A stretch of DNA of 64,000 nucleotides from Nonomuraea africana (GTDB lineage: Bacteria; Actinomycetota; Actinomycetes; Streptosporangiales; Streptosporangiaceae): contig NZ_JADBEF010000001.1 in assembly GCF_014873535.1 (NCBI RefSeq), positions 2,418,001-2,482,000 on the forward strand, in the 5' to 3' direction. The notes below the pieces were generated by a model. That model made no database searches. It was not told the DNA's origin and was given only the letters and a program-made list of their open reading frames with translations. Every line of letters begins with the position of its first letter. Position 1 is the first letter of the stretch. Positions 14,896-28,019 of the stretch are shown here, piece after piece. A program made the translations under genes and the position numbers.

Positions 14896-17595
14896 ATGTT
14901 GCACGGGAGGGAGGCCGAGCAGGCGCTCGTCGTCGAGCTTCTCGCGGGTGCCCGCGCGGGCCGGAGCGGCGCCCTGGTGATCCGCGGTGAACCGGGCATC
15001 GGCAAGACGGCGCTGCTGGAGTCCATCGCCGCCCAGGACGACATGCACGTGCTGCGTGGAGTCGGGATCGAGTCGGAGGCCGAGCTCTCGTTCAGCGGGC
15101 TGCACCTGCTGCTGCACCCGGTCCTGTCCCGCCACCTGCCCGCTCTGCCGGACCCGCAGCGGCAGGCGTTGGAGGGGGCGTTCGGCCTGGCGCTCGGCCC
15201 TCCGGCCGACCGCATGCTGGTCGGGCTGGCCGTCCTCACGCTCCTGTCGGAGCTGGCGGAGGAGTCGCCCGTGCTGTGCGTGATCGACGACGCCCAGTGG
15301 CTGGATCGTCCGTCGGCCGAGGCGCTGCAGTTCGCCGCCAGGCGGCTGAGTGCCGAGCAGGTGGCCGTGATCTTCGCGGTCCGCGACGGCGAGGCGCCCT
15401 TTCCCGCGCAGGGGCTGGCCGAGCTGCGGCTCGGCGGGCTGTCCGCCGAAGCCGCCGCCGCCCTCGTCGACGAGCGCGAGCGTGATCTGAGCCCGGAGGT
15501 ACGGCGGCGCGTGCTCGCCGAGGCGGGTGGCAACCCCCTCGCGCTGCTCGAGTTGCCCGCGGCGCTGCGCGCCGTCCCGCCGACCGGCGAGCTGCCGCTG
15601 ACCAGCCGCCTGCTGCGGGCCTTCCACGCCCAGGCCGTCCGGCTGCCCGCGCCGAGCGGGGACCTGCTGCTGGTGGCGGCGGCCGACGACACAGGGGAGC
15701 TGAGCGTGCTGCTGCGCGCGGCGGCCGCGTTCGGCGCGGGGGTCGAGGACCTGCCCGTGACGGAGAAGGCGGGACTGCTGCGCGTCGAGGGCGGGCGCGT
15801 GTCGTTCCGTCATCCGCTGGTCCGCGCCGCCGTCTACCAGGGCGCCTCACTCGACCGGCGGCTGCGCGCGCATCGGGCGCTGGCCGAGGCGCTGACCGGG
15901 CCCGAGCAGGCCGACCGGCGGGCTTGGCACCTGGCCTCGGCGGCGACGGGTCCCGACGGCCAGGTGGCCGCCGAACTGGCCCGCACCGCTCAGCTGGCCG
16001 CGGCGCGCAAGGGGTACGCGGCCGCGGCGGCGGCCTACGAGCGTGCGGCGCAGCTGGCGGAGGACGCCGACGAGCGCACGCGGCTGCTGGCCCGCGCGGC
16101 CGACACCGCGGCCGAGGCGGGCGAGCTCGTCAGGGCGCAGATGCTGGCCGAACGGGCGGCCGCGCGGGCGCGTGACCCCGAGCAGCGCACCACGCTGCTC
16201 AGGATCAGGGCCAACGCGGCGGCCGGGCGCGGCTTTCTGCGCGAAGCCCACGGCCTGCAGTTGGAGGCGGCCGCCAGGCTGGCCGGCGCCGACCCGCGCC
16301 AGGCGGTCGCGATGATGATGGACGCGCTGCACACCGCGTGGTTCGCCGGAGATCACGAGCTGACCGCCGCCACCGCCGCCCAGCTGGAGGCGCTCACCCT
16401 GCCCGACGGCGATGCCGCCTGGCCGGTGCTCAGGCTCCAGCGCTGGCTCACCTCCCTCGGCACCGGCCAGCCCACCGGACGGCTGGAGCGCCTGGCCGAC
16501 GTGGTCGAGCAGGCGGCGGCGCTGCACCGGCACAGCGCGCCCGACCTGCTGCTGATCTGCCAGGCCGGCCTGCTGGGCGGGCTGGAGGCGCAGGCGCTCG
16601 AGCTGGTGAGCGGCATCGTCGCCCGCTCGCGCGCGGACGGCAAGGTGGGCGTGCTGCCGTCCGCGCTGTGCTATCTGGCCGTCGCCCAGACCTTTCTCGG
16701 CCGTTACCGCGACGCGATGACCAGCGCGTCCGAGGCGCTCGACATCGCCATGGACACCGGGCAGCCGCACTGGGCCGGCCACGCCCGCGGCGTCCTGGCC
16801 TACCTGTCGGCGGTCACCGGCGACAGGGAGGGCTGCGAGGAGCTGGCCGCCCTGGCGTTGGAGGACCAGGGCGAGCGCGCCTTCGGGCACCGAGCCAGGT
16901 GGGCGCTGGGTCTGCTCGAACTCGGTCACGGGCGCGCCCAGGACGCGCTCGACCACCTGATGGTCCTGTACCGCGGCCCCGCCGCCCACCAGCTGCCCGC
17001 CGAGCGCAGCCTGCCCGACCTGATCGAGGCCGCGGTACGGCTGGGCGAGGCGGGCCTGGCGGCCGAGGCGCTGGCCCGCTTCGACGTGGTGGCGCGACGG
17101 GCGCCGCGGCCGTGGATCGAGGCGCTGCTGCACCGTGGCCGGGCGCTCCTGACCCCTGACGACGACACCTTCGCCCGCGCCCTGCGCCTGCACGAGCACG
17201 ACAGCCGCCCCTTCGACCAGGCCCGCACCCGGCTGCTGTACGGCGAGTGGCTGCGCAGGACCCGCAGGAAGGCGGAGGCCAGGCGGGAGCTCGCCGCCGC
17301 GTTGGAGAGCTTCGACCGGATCGGCGCCAGACCGTGGGCGGACCGGGCCCAGGCGGAGCTCGAGGCCAGCGGCGCGGGGCTGGCCCAGCGCCAGGGCCCC
17401 GGCGTGCTGGCGCTGCTCACCCCGCAGGAGCTGCAGATCGTCCGGCTGGCCGCGCAGGGGCTCGCCAACCGCGACATCGCCGCCCAGCTCTTCCTCAGCC
17501 CACGCACGGTGGGCCACCACCTGTACCGGGCCTTCCCCAAGCTGGGCGTGGGCTCGCGCCAGGAACTGGCCGGGCTGCTGCTGTCCGACCAGTAG
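14896..17595 (+). CDS. large ATP-binding LuxR-family (LAL) regulator
   Basis: An 899-residue LAL regulator. The AAA/NACHT-like ATPase has Walker A GEPGIGKT (residues 31-38) and Walker B VLCVIDDAQWLDRPS (about residues 128-142). A long TPR-like helical middle follows, and the C-terminal LuxR helix-turn-helix is LTPQELQIVRLAAQGLANRDIA...LFLSPRTVGHHL. Such proteins are often pathway activators of secondary metabolism or sugar use. ATG 14896 is chosen because MLHGRE is the usual family start and TAGCCT lies seven bases upstream (leaderless). The HTH has GHHLYRAFPKLGV where most members have HLxxVFxKLGI. Confidence 0.88.
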   Translation: MLHGREAEQALVVELLAGARAGRSGALVIRGEPGIGKTALLESIAAQDDMHVLRGVGIESEAELSFSGLHLLLHPVLSRHLPALPDPQRQALEGAFGLALGPPADRMLVGLAVLTLLSELAEESPVLCVIDDAQWLDRPSAEALQFAARRLSAEQVAVIFAVRDGEAPFPAQGLAELRLGGLSAEAAAALVDERERDLSPEVRRRVLAEAGGNPLALLELPAALRAVPPTGELPLTSRLLRAFHAQAVRLPAPSGDLLLVAAADDTGELSVLLRAAAAFGAGVEDLPVTEKAGLLRVEGGRVSFRHPLVRAAVYQGASLDRRLRAHRALAEALTGPEQADRRAWHLASAATGPDGQVAAELARTAQLAAARKGYAAAAAAYERAAQLAEDADERTRLLARAADTAAEAGELVRAQMLAERAAARARDPEQRTTLLRIRANAAAGRGFLREAHGLQLEAAARLAGADPRQAVAMMMDALHTAWFAGDHELTAATAAQLEALTLPDGDAAWPVLRLQRWLTSLGTGQPTGRLERLADVVEQAAALHRHSAPDLLLICQAGLLGGLEAQALELVSGIVARSRADGKVGVLPSALCYLAVAQTFLGRYRDAMTSASEALDIAMDTGQPHWAGHARGVLAYLSAVTGDREGCEELAALALEDQGERAFGHRARWALGLLELGHGRAQDALDHLMVLYRGPAAHQLPAERSLPDLIEAAVRLGEAGLAAEALARFDVVARRAPRPWIEALLHRGRALLTPDDDTFARALRLHEHDSRPFDQARTRLLYGEWLRRTRRKAEARRELAAALESFDRIGARPWADRAQAELEASGAGLAQRQGPGVLALLTPQELQIVRLAAQGLANRDIAAQLFLSPRTVGHHLYRAFPKLGVGSRQELAGLLLSDQ

Positions 17596-17709
17596 GCCAC
17601 GACGACTGATACCGGCTCGGGTGACCGGCCGGCGATTAAGTCATCGGGGCCGATTCGGCTGATTCGGGCACTGCCTACCGTGGTGAACGCCACGAGGAGG
17701 GAGTCCCGC

Positions 17710-18708
17710 TTGCCGTACAAGATCCACATCGCGCCGGTGTTCTGGATGCCGGCGGAGCGGGCCGCGGCCTGGCACGCGGTCGTCGCCGCCTCGATCGGGC
17801 ACGACCTGCCCGGCGAGCCGCCGCCGACGCCCAAGCAGGTGCACGCGCGGCTCACCACGGCCGGGCCGGACGGCAGGCGGCTGTTCTGGCTGGCCACCGA
17901 GGATGACGGCGCCGTGGTGGGTGTGGCGGGGCTGCGGCTGCTCACCGAGCCCGGCCGGGACCACCTGGCTGAGCTGGAACTGCACGTGCACCCGGCCCGC
18001 AGGCGGCGAGGGGTGGGCGGGCACCTGCTGGCGACGGCGGTCTTCGCCGCCCAGGTGGAGCGGCGGCGCGGCCTGCTGACGTCGGCGGTCGCGGACGGGC
18101 CGGGTGCCGCCTTCTGCGGCGCGCGCGGCTTCCGGCGCCGGCTGACGCTCCACCACCTGCTGCTCGATGTCGCGCGGGCGGACGGCAGCGCCGCCGACGC
18201 GGGTCGTCCCGGCTACGAACTGACCGCCTGGACCGGCGCCGTACCCGACCACCTGGCCGAGGCCCTGGCCGCGGCCAGGAACGCGGTGCGCGACGGGCCC
18301 CCTGGCGAGGCGGACGACGAGCGCCGGACGTGGGACGCGGACCGGGTGCGCACGATGGCCAAGGCGCTGGCCGACGGCGGCGACACGCTGCTGACGGTCG
18401 CCGCATTGGCCAAGGAGAGGCCGATCGCCAACGGATTGGCCGGCTATACCGAGCTCGTCATCCGGGCGGGGGAGACCCGCAGGGCCCTCCAGTACGACAC
18501 CGCCGTGGTGCCCGCGCACCGCGGGCGCGGGCTCGGTTCGTGGCTGAAGGCCGCGATGGTGCGCAGGCTCCGCGCCGAGCACCCCGGCGTCACCGAGATC
18601 GAGTCCGTCAACGCCGAGAACAACGCGCGCATGCTCGCCGTCAACCGGCGGCTGGGGTTTCGCCCCTGCCACCGCACGCACGAATACCGGCTGGACGTGA
18701 CCCCATGA
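17710..18708 (+). CDS. tandem GNAT N-acetyltransferase
   Basis: A 332-residue protein with two GNAT domains. The N-terminal one has the acetyl-CoA loop RRRRGVGGHLL (about residue 100), and the C-terminal one has PAHRGRGLGSWLKAAM (about residue 275) and a typical final 'NARMLAVNRRLGFRP' strand-helix. TTG 17710 is chosen because GAGGAGGGAG (17694-17703) lies six bases before it; GTG codons at 17680 and 17683 overlap a probable TACCGT -10 element. Tandem GNATs of this type resemble mycothiol synthase and antibiotic acetyltransferases; substrate unknown. It lies 64 bp before the streptogramin-resistance-like pair on the same strand. Confidence 0.75.
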   Translation: MPYKIHIAPVFWMPAERAAAWHAVVAASIGHDLPGEPPPTPKQVHARLTTAGPDGRRLFWLATEDDGAVVGVAGLRLLTEPGRDHLAELELHVHPARRRRGVGGHLLATAVFAAQVERRRGLLTSAVADGPGAAFCGARGFRRRLTLHHLLLDVARADGSAADAGRPGYELTAWTGAVPDHLAEALAAARNAVRDGPPGEADDERRTWDADRVRTMAKALADGGDTLLTVAALAKERPIANGLAGYTELVIRAGETRRALQYDTAVVPAHRGRGLGSWLKAAMVRRLRAEHPGVTEIESVNAENNARMLAVNRRLGFRPCHRTHEYRLDVTP

Positions 18709-18772
18709 AGATCACTGAAGCCACCGACCGCCGACTGGGCCCGCACCACGCGGCCACGGAAGGAGACCACTG

Positions 18773-20437
18773 GTGAACGTCACGACCATTCCCGCCACGC
18801 TCGCGCAGGCCGCGGCGGTCCGCGCGCAGCTCACCGCGCAGATGGCGACATCGCTCCCTGACGACGCCGTCGTGTCAGGGGACTGGATCAGCGCGCCGGA
18901 GGCGCGGGACGGCGCCGTCGTCTACGTCCACGGCGGTGGATTCGCCCACACCAACCCCGAGGCCGAGCGGCTGGTGGCCTACCGGCTGTCGAAGGCGACC
19001 GGACGGCCGGTGCTGCGGGTGGACTACCGGCTCGCCCCCGCCCACCCCTATCCCGCGGCGATGGAGGACGTGCTGGCCGCCTATCGGAGCGTGCTGGACC
19101 GGGGCGTCCCCGAGGCGGAGGTCGTCCTGGTCGGCGAGTCGGCGGGTGGCACGCTGGTGCTGTCCGCGCTGCTGGAGCTCGCCAGGACCGGCGGGTCGCC
19201 GCCAGGGGCCGCGGTCGCGATCTCGCCGGTCACCGACCTCGCCCTGGAGAGTCCTTCGCTGTCCGCCAACGACGGCAAGGACCTGATGAACCGGGCCGTG
19301 CTCGAGGCGGTCCGCACCCAGTACCTGGCAGGAGCCGAGGCCCGCGAGGCGCCGCAGTCCCCCCTGTACGGCGAGCCGCGCGGGCTGCCGCCGCTGCTGA
19401 TCGCGGCCGGCTCCGACGAGGTGCTGCTCGACGACGCCCGCGGGTTCGCCGAGACCGCCGACGCCGCGGGCGTGAGCGTGCGCCTGGAGATCTACGAGGG
19501 CATGCCGCACGCCTTCCACCTGTCGGAGGTGGGCGAGGTGCTGTTCGGCCGCGTGGGGCAGTGGCTCGCCGACCCGGTCCGCGAGTTCACCGTCTCGGGG
19601 CGCGAGGCGGGGCCGTACGCGCTGGCCGAGGGAGCGGACGGCGCGCTGTGGTTCACCCTCGTCCACCAGGGCGCGATCGGCCGCAGGTCGCCGGAGGGCG
19701 AGCTGAGCGCCTACCCGGTCGGCGCGGGCCCGACCGTGATCGTCCCCGGCCCCGACGACGCCCTGTGGTTCACCGAGTACCAGCGGCACCGCATCGGGCG
19801 GATCGGCCTCGACGGGCGGGTCGACTCCTTCGAACTGCCGACCGCGCAGGCCGGGCCGTTCGGCATCGCCGCGGGCCCCGACGGCGCGCTGTGGTTCACG
19901 CAGACCAACGCCGGCCGCGTCGGCCGGATCACGGTCGAGGGGAAGGTCACCGACTATCCCTCGCCGGGCGCCTTCCCCTCCGCCATCACAGCGGGGCCGG
20001 ACGGGGCGATGTGGTTCACGCTGAACCAGGCCAACGCGATCGGCCGCATCACCATGGACGGCGACACCACGGCCTACCCCCTGCCGACCGAGGCGGCCGC
20101 GCCGGTGGGCATCACCGCGGGCCCCGACGGCGCCCTGTGGTTCGTCGAGATCGGCGCGGGCCAGATCGGGCGCGTCACCGTGGACGGCACGATCACCGAG
20201 TACCCGCTGCCCGATCGGGGAGCGCGTCCGCACGCCATCGTCACGGGGCCCGACGGGGCGCTGTGGTTCACCGAGTGGGGCGGCAACCGCGTCGGCCGCA
20301 TCACGGTCGACGGCCGGATCACCTCCTACGACCTGCCCACACCCGGATCGGAGCCCCACGGCATCGCCTGCCACGGCGGCGCCCTCTGGTGCGCCCTTGA
20401 GATCGGCGCGCTCGCCAGGATCGAGGTTCCGGCATGA
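18773..20437 (+). CDS. esterase fused to virginiamycin B lyase
   Basis: A 554-residue two-enzyme fusion. Residues 1 to about 266 are a hormone-sensitive-lipase-type alpha/beta hydrolase with oxyanion HGGGF (53-57), nucleophile GESAGG (Ser123), Asp215 and His246 in MPHAFH. Residues about 268-554 are a complete seven-bladed propeller with repeated GPDGALWFT blades, closely matching Staphylococcus Vgb. All four residues I recall as catalytic there are kept: His487 (Vgb His228), Glu527 (268), His529 (270) and Glu543 (284), with identical 40-residue spacing. Vgb linearises type B streptogramins by lactone elimination. There is almost no linker. AAGGAG precedes GTG 18773. The stop overlaps the vat-like gene. 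Confidence 0.85.
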   Translation: MNVTTIPATLAQAAAVRAQLTAQMATSLPDDAVVSGDWISAPEARDGAVVYVHGGGFAHTNPEAERLVAYRLSKATGRPVLRVDYRLAPAHPYPAAMEDVLAAYRSVLDRGVPEAEVVLVGESAGGTLVLSALLELARTGGSPPGAAVAISPVTDLALESPSLSANDGKDLMNRAVLEAVRTQYLAGAEAREAPQSPLYGEPRGLPPLLIAAGSDEVLLDDARGFAETADAAGVSVRLEIYEGMPHAFHLSEVGEVLFGRVGQWLADPVREFTVSGREAGPYALAEGADGALWFTLVHQGAIGRRSPEGELSAYPVGAGPTVIVPGPDDALWFTEYQRHRIGRIGLDGRVDSFELPTAQAGPFGIAAGPDGALWFTQTNAGRVGRITVEGKVTDYPSPGAFPSAITAGPDGAMWFTLNQANAIGRITMDGDTTAYPLPTEAAAPVGITAGPDGALWFVEIGAGQIGRVTVDGTITEYPLPDRGARPHAIVTGPDGALWFTEWGGNRVGRITVDGRITSYDLPTPGSEPHGIACHGGALWCALEIGALARIEVPA

Positions 20438-21111
20438 CCGTCCCCGACCGGATCATCCCCGACCCGACCGTGGTGCACCCGCTGGCCGAGCATCCGCGCG
20501 TGGTGCTGCTCAAACCGCTGATCACCGATCCGCGCGTCCAGGTGGGCGAGTTCACTTACTACGACGACCCAGACGACGCGACCGCCTTCCAAACCCGGAA
20601 CGTCCTGTACGGCTACGGCCCCGAGAAGCTGATCATCGGTAGGTACTGCGCGATCGCCTCGGGCACCCGCTTCCTCATGGCGGGCGCCGACCATCCCACC
20701 ATGGGCGTGTCCACGTTCCCGTTCACCATGTTCGGCGGCGCCTGGACCGAGGCCACGCTCGACCTGGTCACCGGCATGGCCAGCCGTGGTGACACGGTGG
20801 TGGGCAACGACGTGTGGTTCGGCTACGGGGCGACCGTCATGCCCGGCGCACGCATCGGCGACGGTGCGATCGTCGCCGCCGGAGCCCTGGTCACCGGCGA
20901 CGTCCCGCCGTACACCATCGTGGGCGGCAACCCGGCCAAGCCCATCCGCGCGCGCTTCGCTCCGGCCGACGTCGCGCGGCTGCGGCGCGCCGCCTGGTGG
21001 GACTGGCCGGTGGAACTGGTCACCGAGCACGTGCGCACCATCATGGCCGGCACCCCCGCCGAGATCGCGGCCATCGCGGAACGCGAAGGGCTGGCGCGCC
21101 CGGCCGAATGA
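20434..21111 (+). CDS. Vat-family streptogramin A acetyltransferase-like protein
   Basis: A 225-residue left-handed beta-helix acetyltransferase of the xenobiotic acyltransferase (XAT) group. The hexapeptide repeat region includes [21 protein letters not shown], where the His of ADHP is the expected catalytic base, followed by STFPF. Also typical are [50 protein letters not shown]. Vat enzymes O-acetylate type A streptogramins and block ribosome binding. ATG 20434 overlaps the fusion gene stop by four bases, so the two are translationally coupled. Related XATs acetylate chloramphenicol, but the context favours streptogramins. Confidence 0.82.
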   Translation: MTVPDRIIPDPTVVHPLAEHPRVVLLKPLITDPRVQVGEFTYYDDPDDATAFQTRNVLYGYGPEKLIIGRYCAIASGTRFLMAGADHPTMGVSTFPFTMFGGAWTEATLDLVTGMASRGDTVVGNDVWFGYGATVMPGARIGDGAIVAAGALVTGDVPPYTIVGGNPAKPIRARFAPADVARLRRAAWWDWPVELVTEHVRTIMAGTPAEIAAIAEREGLARPAE

Positions 21112-21331
21112 GCGCGCGGCGAGCCGCCCGCCGCCGACGAGGACCGTTGGTGGGAGTGAAGGCGCAGGCCACGGGCTAGATTACGGAGGAGGGTGACGTA
21201 GCGGACGCGGGGTGTGAACAGGGCGGACCACGGCACGTCGCCACAGCGACTTCACCGTGATCCTTACAGCTCGGGGGAACTGATGGGATTCGTCGTCACA
21301 ACGGGCGCGCCGCGCCGGACGCTCTAGCGCG
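21112..21331. other. leader region of the histidine kinase gene
   Basis: A 220-bp stretch without a substantial gene. GGAGGAGGG at about 21184 is followed only by a two-codon frame. A 14-codon ORF (ATG 21283 to TAG 21327) has CGGGGGAA upstream and ends four bases before the kinase start; it could be a leader peptide that brings ribosomes to a start lacking its own site. Confidence 0.4.
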
Positions 21332-25581
<4,250 letters not shown>

Positions 25582-25588
25582 CCGTTCA

Positions 25589-25655
25589 CTTTCCATGACG
25601 GAAAATCGAGTGTTGACAACATGGAAAGTCTGACGGAGTCTTTCCAGTATGGAAA
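25589..25655. promoter_or_regulatory. promoter with repeated TTTCCA/TGGAAA operators
   Basis: A consensus TTGACA (25613-25618) is followed after 17 bp by GAGTCT (25636-25641) and a leaderless ATG at 25649. Around it lie TTTCC-N5-GGAAA (25590-25604), TGGAAAG (25622-25628), CTTTCCA (25640-25646) and TTTCCA-GTA-TGGAAA (25641-25655), the last overlapping the start codon. This is a strong autoregulatory operator array, probably for the winged-helix regulator of the same operon. Confidence 0.75.
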
Positions 25656-26086
25656 CACACGAGAGCCGTCCCTCGGCCGCCGAGGCCGCCGCCGCGCTGG
25701 CGGCGGCCCAGCAGGCCCGCGCCGCGGGGTACGCCCCCATCCCCGCCTGGTTCTTCCCCGTCGTCGGCGTGCTCATCGGCGTCACGCTTGGTCTCCAGGC
25801 CCTCCACGACCTCGCCATCCTGCCGGTGCTCGCGGTGGTGGTGGCGGGCTACGTGCTGACCGAACGCGTCTACCACAAGCGGGTCGCCAGGTCCGGGATC
25901 CAGCCGCGGCAGCTCACGCTGCGCCAGCAACTGGTCCTGGTGACGCCGATGGCCGCGCTCTGGGTCGCGGGAGAGATCCTCGACTCCAGGGGCGACTGGA
26001 TCTGGCTGGTCGTGGCCGTGCTGGCCGCCTGCTGGACGATCGGCTACGGCCTCGTCCACAACCGGCGGGCGCGGGCCTCGGCATGA
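25649..26086 (+). CDS. small four-helix membrane protein
   Basis: A 145-residue membrane protein with a charged Ala-rich N-terminal tail and about four hydrophobic helices (residues 33-55, 58-80, 97-112 and 117-135). It is of the kind commonly paired with small winged-helix regulators in actinobacteria. Function is unknown. ATG 25649 lies inside the TTTCCA-GTA-TGGAAA operator. The stop overlaps the regulator start by four bases (ATGA). Confidence 0.7.
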   Translation: METHESRPSAAEAAAALAAAQQARAAGYAPIPAWFFPVVGVLIGVTLGLQALHDLAILPVLAVVVAGYVLTERVYHKRVARSGIQPRQLTLRQQLVLVTPMAALWVAGEILDSRGDWIWLVVAVLAACWTIGYGLVHNRRARASA

Positions 26087-26397
26087 AGGTGAGCGACAGG
26101 GCCGAGGACGGTTTCGACGCCACGATCCACGCGCCGAACCGGCTGCGGATCTGCGCGCTACTCGAACCGGCCGAGCAGGTCGAGTTCGGCCAGGTGCGCG
26201 AGCGCCTCGGAGTCAGTGACTCGGTCCTGAGCAAGCACGTCAGCGTGCTGATGGAGGTCGGATACGTCGAGCAGACCAAGGCCGTGCGCGACACCAGGCA
26301 GCGGGTCTGGCTCTCCCTCACCAAGGCGGGCAGGGCGGCATACCACGCGCATGTGGCCGCCCTGCGCGCCATCGTCGGCGAGCTGGACACGGAATAA
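26083..26397 (+). CDS. MarR/ArsR-like winged-helix regulator (PF13601 type)
   Basis: A 104-residue stand-alone winged helix-turn-helix protein: IHAPNRLRICALLEPAEQVEFGQVRERLGVSDSVLSKHVSVLMEVGYVEQTKA holds helices 1-3, followed by the wing (RQRVWLSLTKAGRAAYHAHVAALRAI). The length and the SVLSKHVSVL recognition helix fit the PF13601 'transcriptional regulator' family. It is translationally coupled to the membrane protein and should dimerise on the TTTCCA/TGGAAA sites at the operon promoter, giving negative autoregulation. The inducer is unknown. Confidence 0.82.
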   Translation: MKVSDRAEDGFDATIHAPNRLRICALLEPAEQVEFGQVRERLGVSDSVLSKHVSVLMEVGYVEQTKAVRDTRQRVWLSLTKAGRAAYHAHVAALRAIVGELDTE

Positions 26398-26537
26398 TCC
26401 GTTGCGGCTCATTGCTTGCATGCGTCACTATGACGCTCATGATCCGCCACGCTCACCTGACGACGCCCGCCACCGCGGGCGCGCTCGAGCGTGCCTTCGA
26501 CGGCCTGGAGCGCTGACCTCTTCCCGTACGTCCTGAT

Positions 26538-26580
26538 GTGACCCGGCGGGGAGAGGTTGACCGACCCGCACACGGGTCAC
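26538..26580 (+). promoter_or_regulatory. two competing hairpins in the EF-Tu leader
   Basis: GTGACCCG (26538-26545) can pair perfectly with CGGGTCAC (26573-26580). The same 3' segment can instead form a tight hairpin with GACCCG (26563-26568) across a CACA loop. The two structures exclude each other. They lie 29 bp before the EF-Tu start. A leader switch or simply a processing hairpin is possible. Confidence 0.45.
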
Positions 26581-26608
26581 ACGATCTCAGGCTTTCAGGG
26601 AAGGAATC

Positions 26609-27775
26609 ATGGCCAAGCAGGCCTACGTGCGGAACAAGCCGCACCTCAACATCGGCACGATGGGTCACGTCGACCACGGCAAGACCACGCTGACCGCCGC
26701 GATCACCAAGGTGCTCGCCGAGCGGGGCGGCGCCACGTACACGCCGTTCGAGCGGATCGACCGCACGCCCGAGGAGGCGCAGCGGGGCATCACGATCAAC
26801 ATCTCGCACGTCGAGTACGAGACGGCCACGCGGCACTACGCGCACGTCGACATGCCGGGCCACGCCGACTACGTGAAGAACATGATCACGGGGGCGGCGC
26901 AGCTCGACGGGGCGATCCTGGTGGTCTCCGCGCAGGACGGCATCATGCCGCAGACCCGCGAGCACGTGCTGCTCGCCAAGCGGGTCGGGGTGGAGCACCT
27001 GGTCGTCGCGCTGAACAAGGCCGACGGCGCCGACCCCGAGCTGGCCGACCTGGTCGAGCTGGAGCTCGGCGAGCTGCTCGCCGAGCACGGCTACCACGAC
27101 GTGCCCATGGTCAGGGTGTCCGGGCTGCGGGCGCTGGAGGGCGACCCCGCGTGGACGGCGTCCATCGAGGCGCTGCTCCAGGCGGTGGACGACCACATCT
27201 CGGTCCCTGTCCGGTACGTCGACGCGCCGTTCCTCATGCCGGTGGAGAACGTGCTCACCGTCACCGGGCGCGGCACCGTCGTCACCGGGGCGATCGAGCG
27301 CGGCTCTGTCAAGATCGGCGACACGGTCGAGGTCGTCGGCCTCGGCGAAGGCTTCACCGCGGTGGTGACCGGGGTCGAGACCTTCGGCCGGACCATGGAC
27401 CGGGGCGAGGCCGGCGACAACGCCGCGGTGCTGCTGCGCGGCGTACGGCGGGAGCAGGTACGCCGGGGCCAGGTGCTGGCCGCGCCCGGCTCGCAGAGCG
27501 CCCACCGGCGTCTCTCCGCGAGGATCTACCTCCTCACGGCGGCCGAGGGCGGGCGGCGCAAGCCCATCGCCGGCGGCTACCGGCCGCAGTTCTACCTCCG
27601 CACCACCGACGTGCCCGGCCAGATCCTCATGGACGAGCCGGCCGGGCCGGGCGACACGGTCGAGGTGGTCGTGGAGCTGGGCAGGGCGGTGGCCCTGGAG
27701 CCGGGTCTCGGCTTCGCGATCCGCGAGGGCGGGCTGACGGTCGGCGCGGGCACGGTGCTGGCCGTCCTGGACTAG
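26609..27775 (+). CDS. tuf: second, divergent elongation factor Tu
   Basis: A 388-residue EF-Tu, a GTPase that delivers aminoacyl-tRNA to the ribosome. G1 [19 protein letters not shown] (usually DCPGH), NKAD (usually NKCD) and the full domains 2 and 3 are present. It stands alone, without rpsL/rpsG/fusA, so it is an extra copy like Streptomyces tuf3. Residues lining the elfamycin site differ: Ala228 replaces E. coli Arg230 (VTGAIERG), and Ala273 replaces Gly275 (DNAAVLLRG). Kirromycin positions Gln124, Gly316, Gln329 and Ala375 are unchanged. An antibiotic-insensitive EF-Tu is a reasonable inference. GGGAAGGA precedes ATG 26609; a terminator follows. Confidence 0.9.
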   Translation: MAKQAYVRNKPHLNIGTMGHVDHGKTTLTAAITKVLAERGGATYTPFERIDRTPEEAQRGITINISHVEYETATRHYAHVDMPGHADYVKNMITGAAQLDGAILVVSAQDGIMPQTREHVLLAKRVGVEHLVVALNKADGADPELADLVELELGELLAEHGYHDVPMVRVSGLRALEGDPAWTASIEALLQAVDDHISVPVRYVDAPFLMPVENVLTVTGRGTVVTGAIERGSVKIGDTVEVVGLGEGFTAVVTGVETFGRTMDRGEAGDNAAVLLRGVRREQVRRGQVLAAPGSQSAHRRLSARIYLLTAAEGGRRKPIAGGYRPQFYLRTTDVPGQILMDEPAGPGDTVEVVVELGRAVALEPGLGFAIREGGLTVGAGTVLAVLD

Positions 27776-27788
27776 CCGCGTGACGGCG

Positions 27789-27813
27789 GGCCGGATCTGT
27801 CACGGATCCGGCC
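27789..27813 (+). terminator. hairpin terminator after EF-Tu
   Basis: A perfect nine-base-pair stem, GGCCGGATC (27789-27797) with GATCCGGCC (27805-27813), and a seven-base loop, 13 bp after the EF-Tu stop. Confidence 0.75.
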
Positions 27814-28019
27814 GCCGCTGCTGTCACGGTGGGGCCGCGATCGTTTCCCGGGACGCACCGGAAGACCGCGAGAACGGCGACCCCGCCATCCGCCCGCCGG
27901 CGGCCCTGTTGTTCACTGGAAGAGCAGGGAGAGGGCCGTCAGAGACATCAGCCTGCCCACCGCCGAGCCGTTCAGGCCGACCCCCCGGAGATTCGAGTCG
28001 TACTTCCGAGGGGAATGTT

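Noticed and set aside
26430..26516. A 28-codon ORF before the EF-Tu gene
   Set aside because: No ribosome site or promoter signal, and it lies before the likely leader hairpins.
27776..28019. A possible extra gene between EF-Tu and the SDR
   Set aside because: The open frame runs through the terminator hairpin and has no start signal; it is leader sequence for the SDR at 28020.
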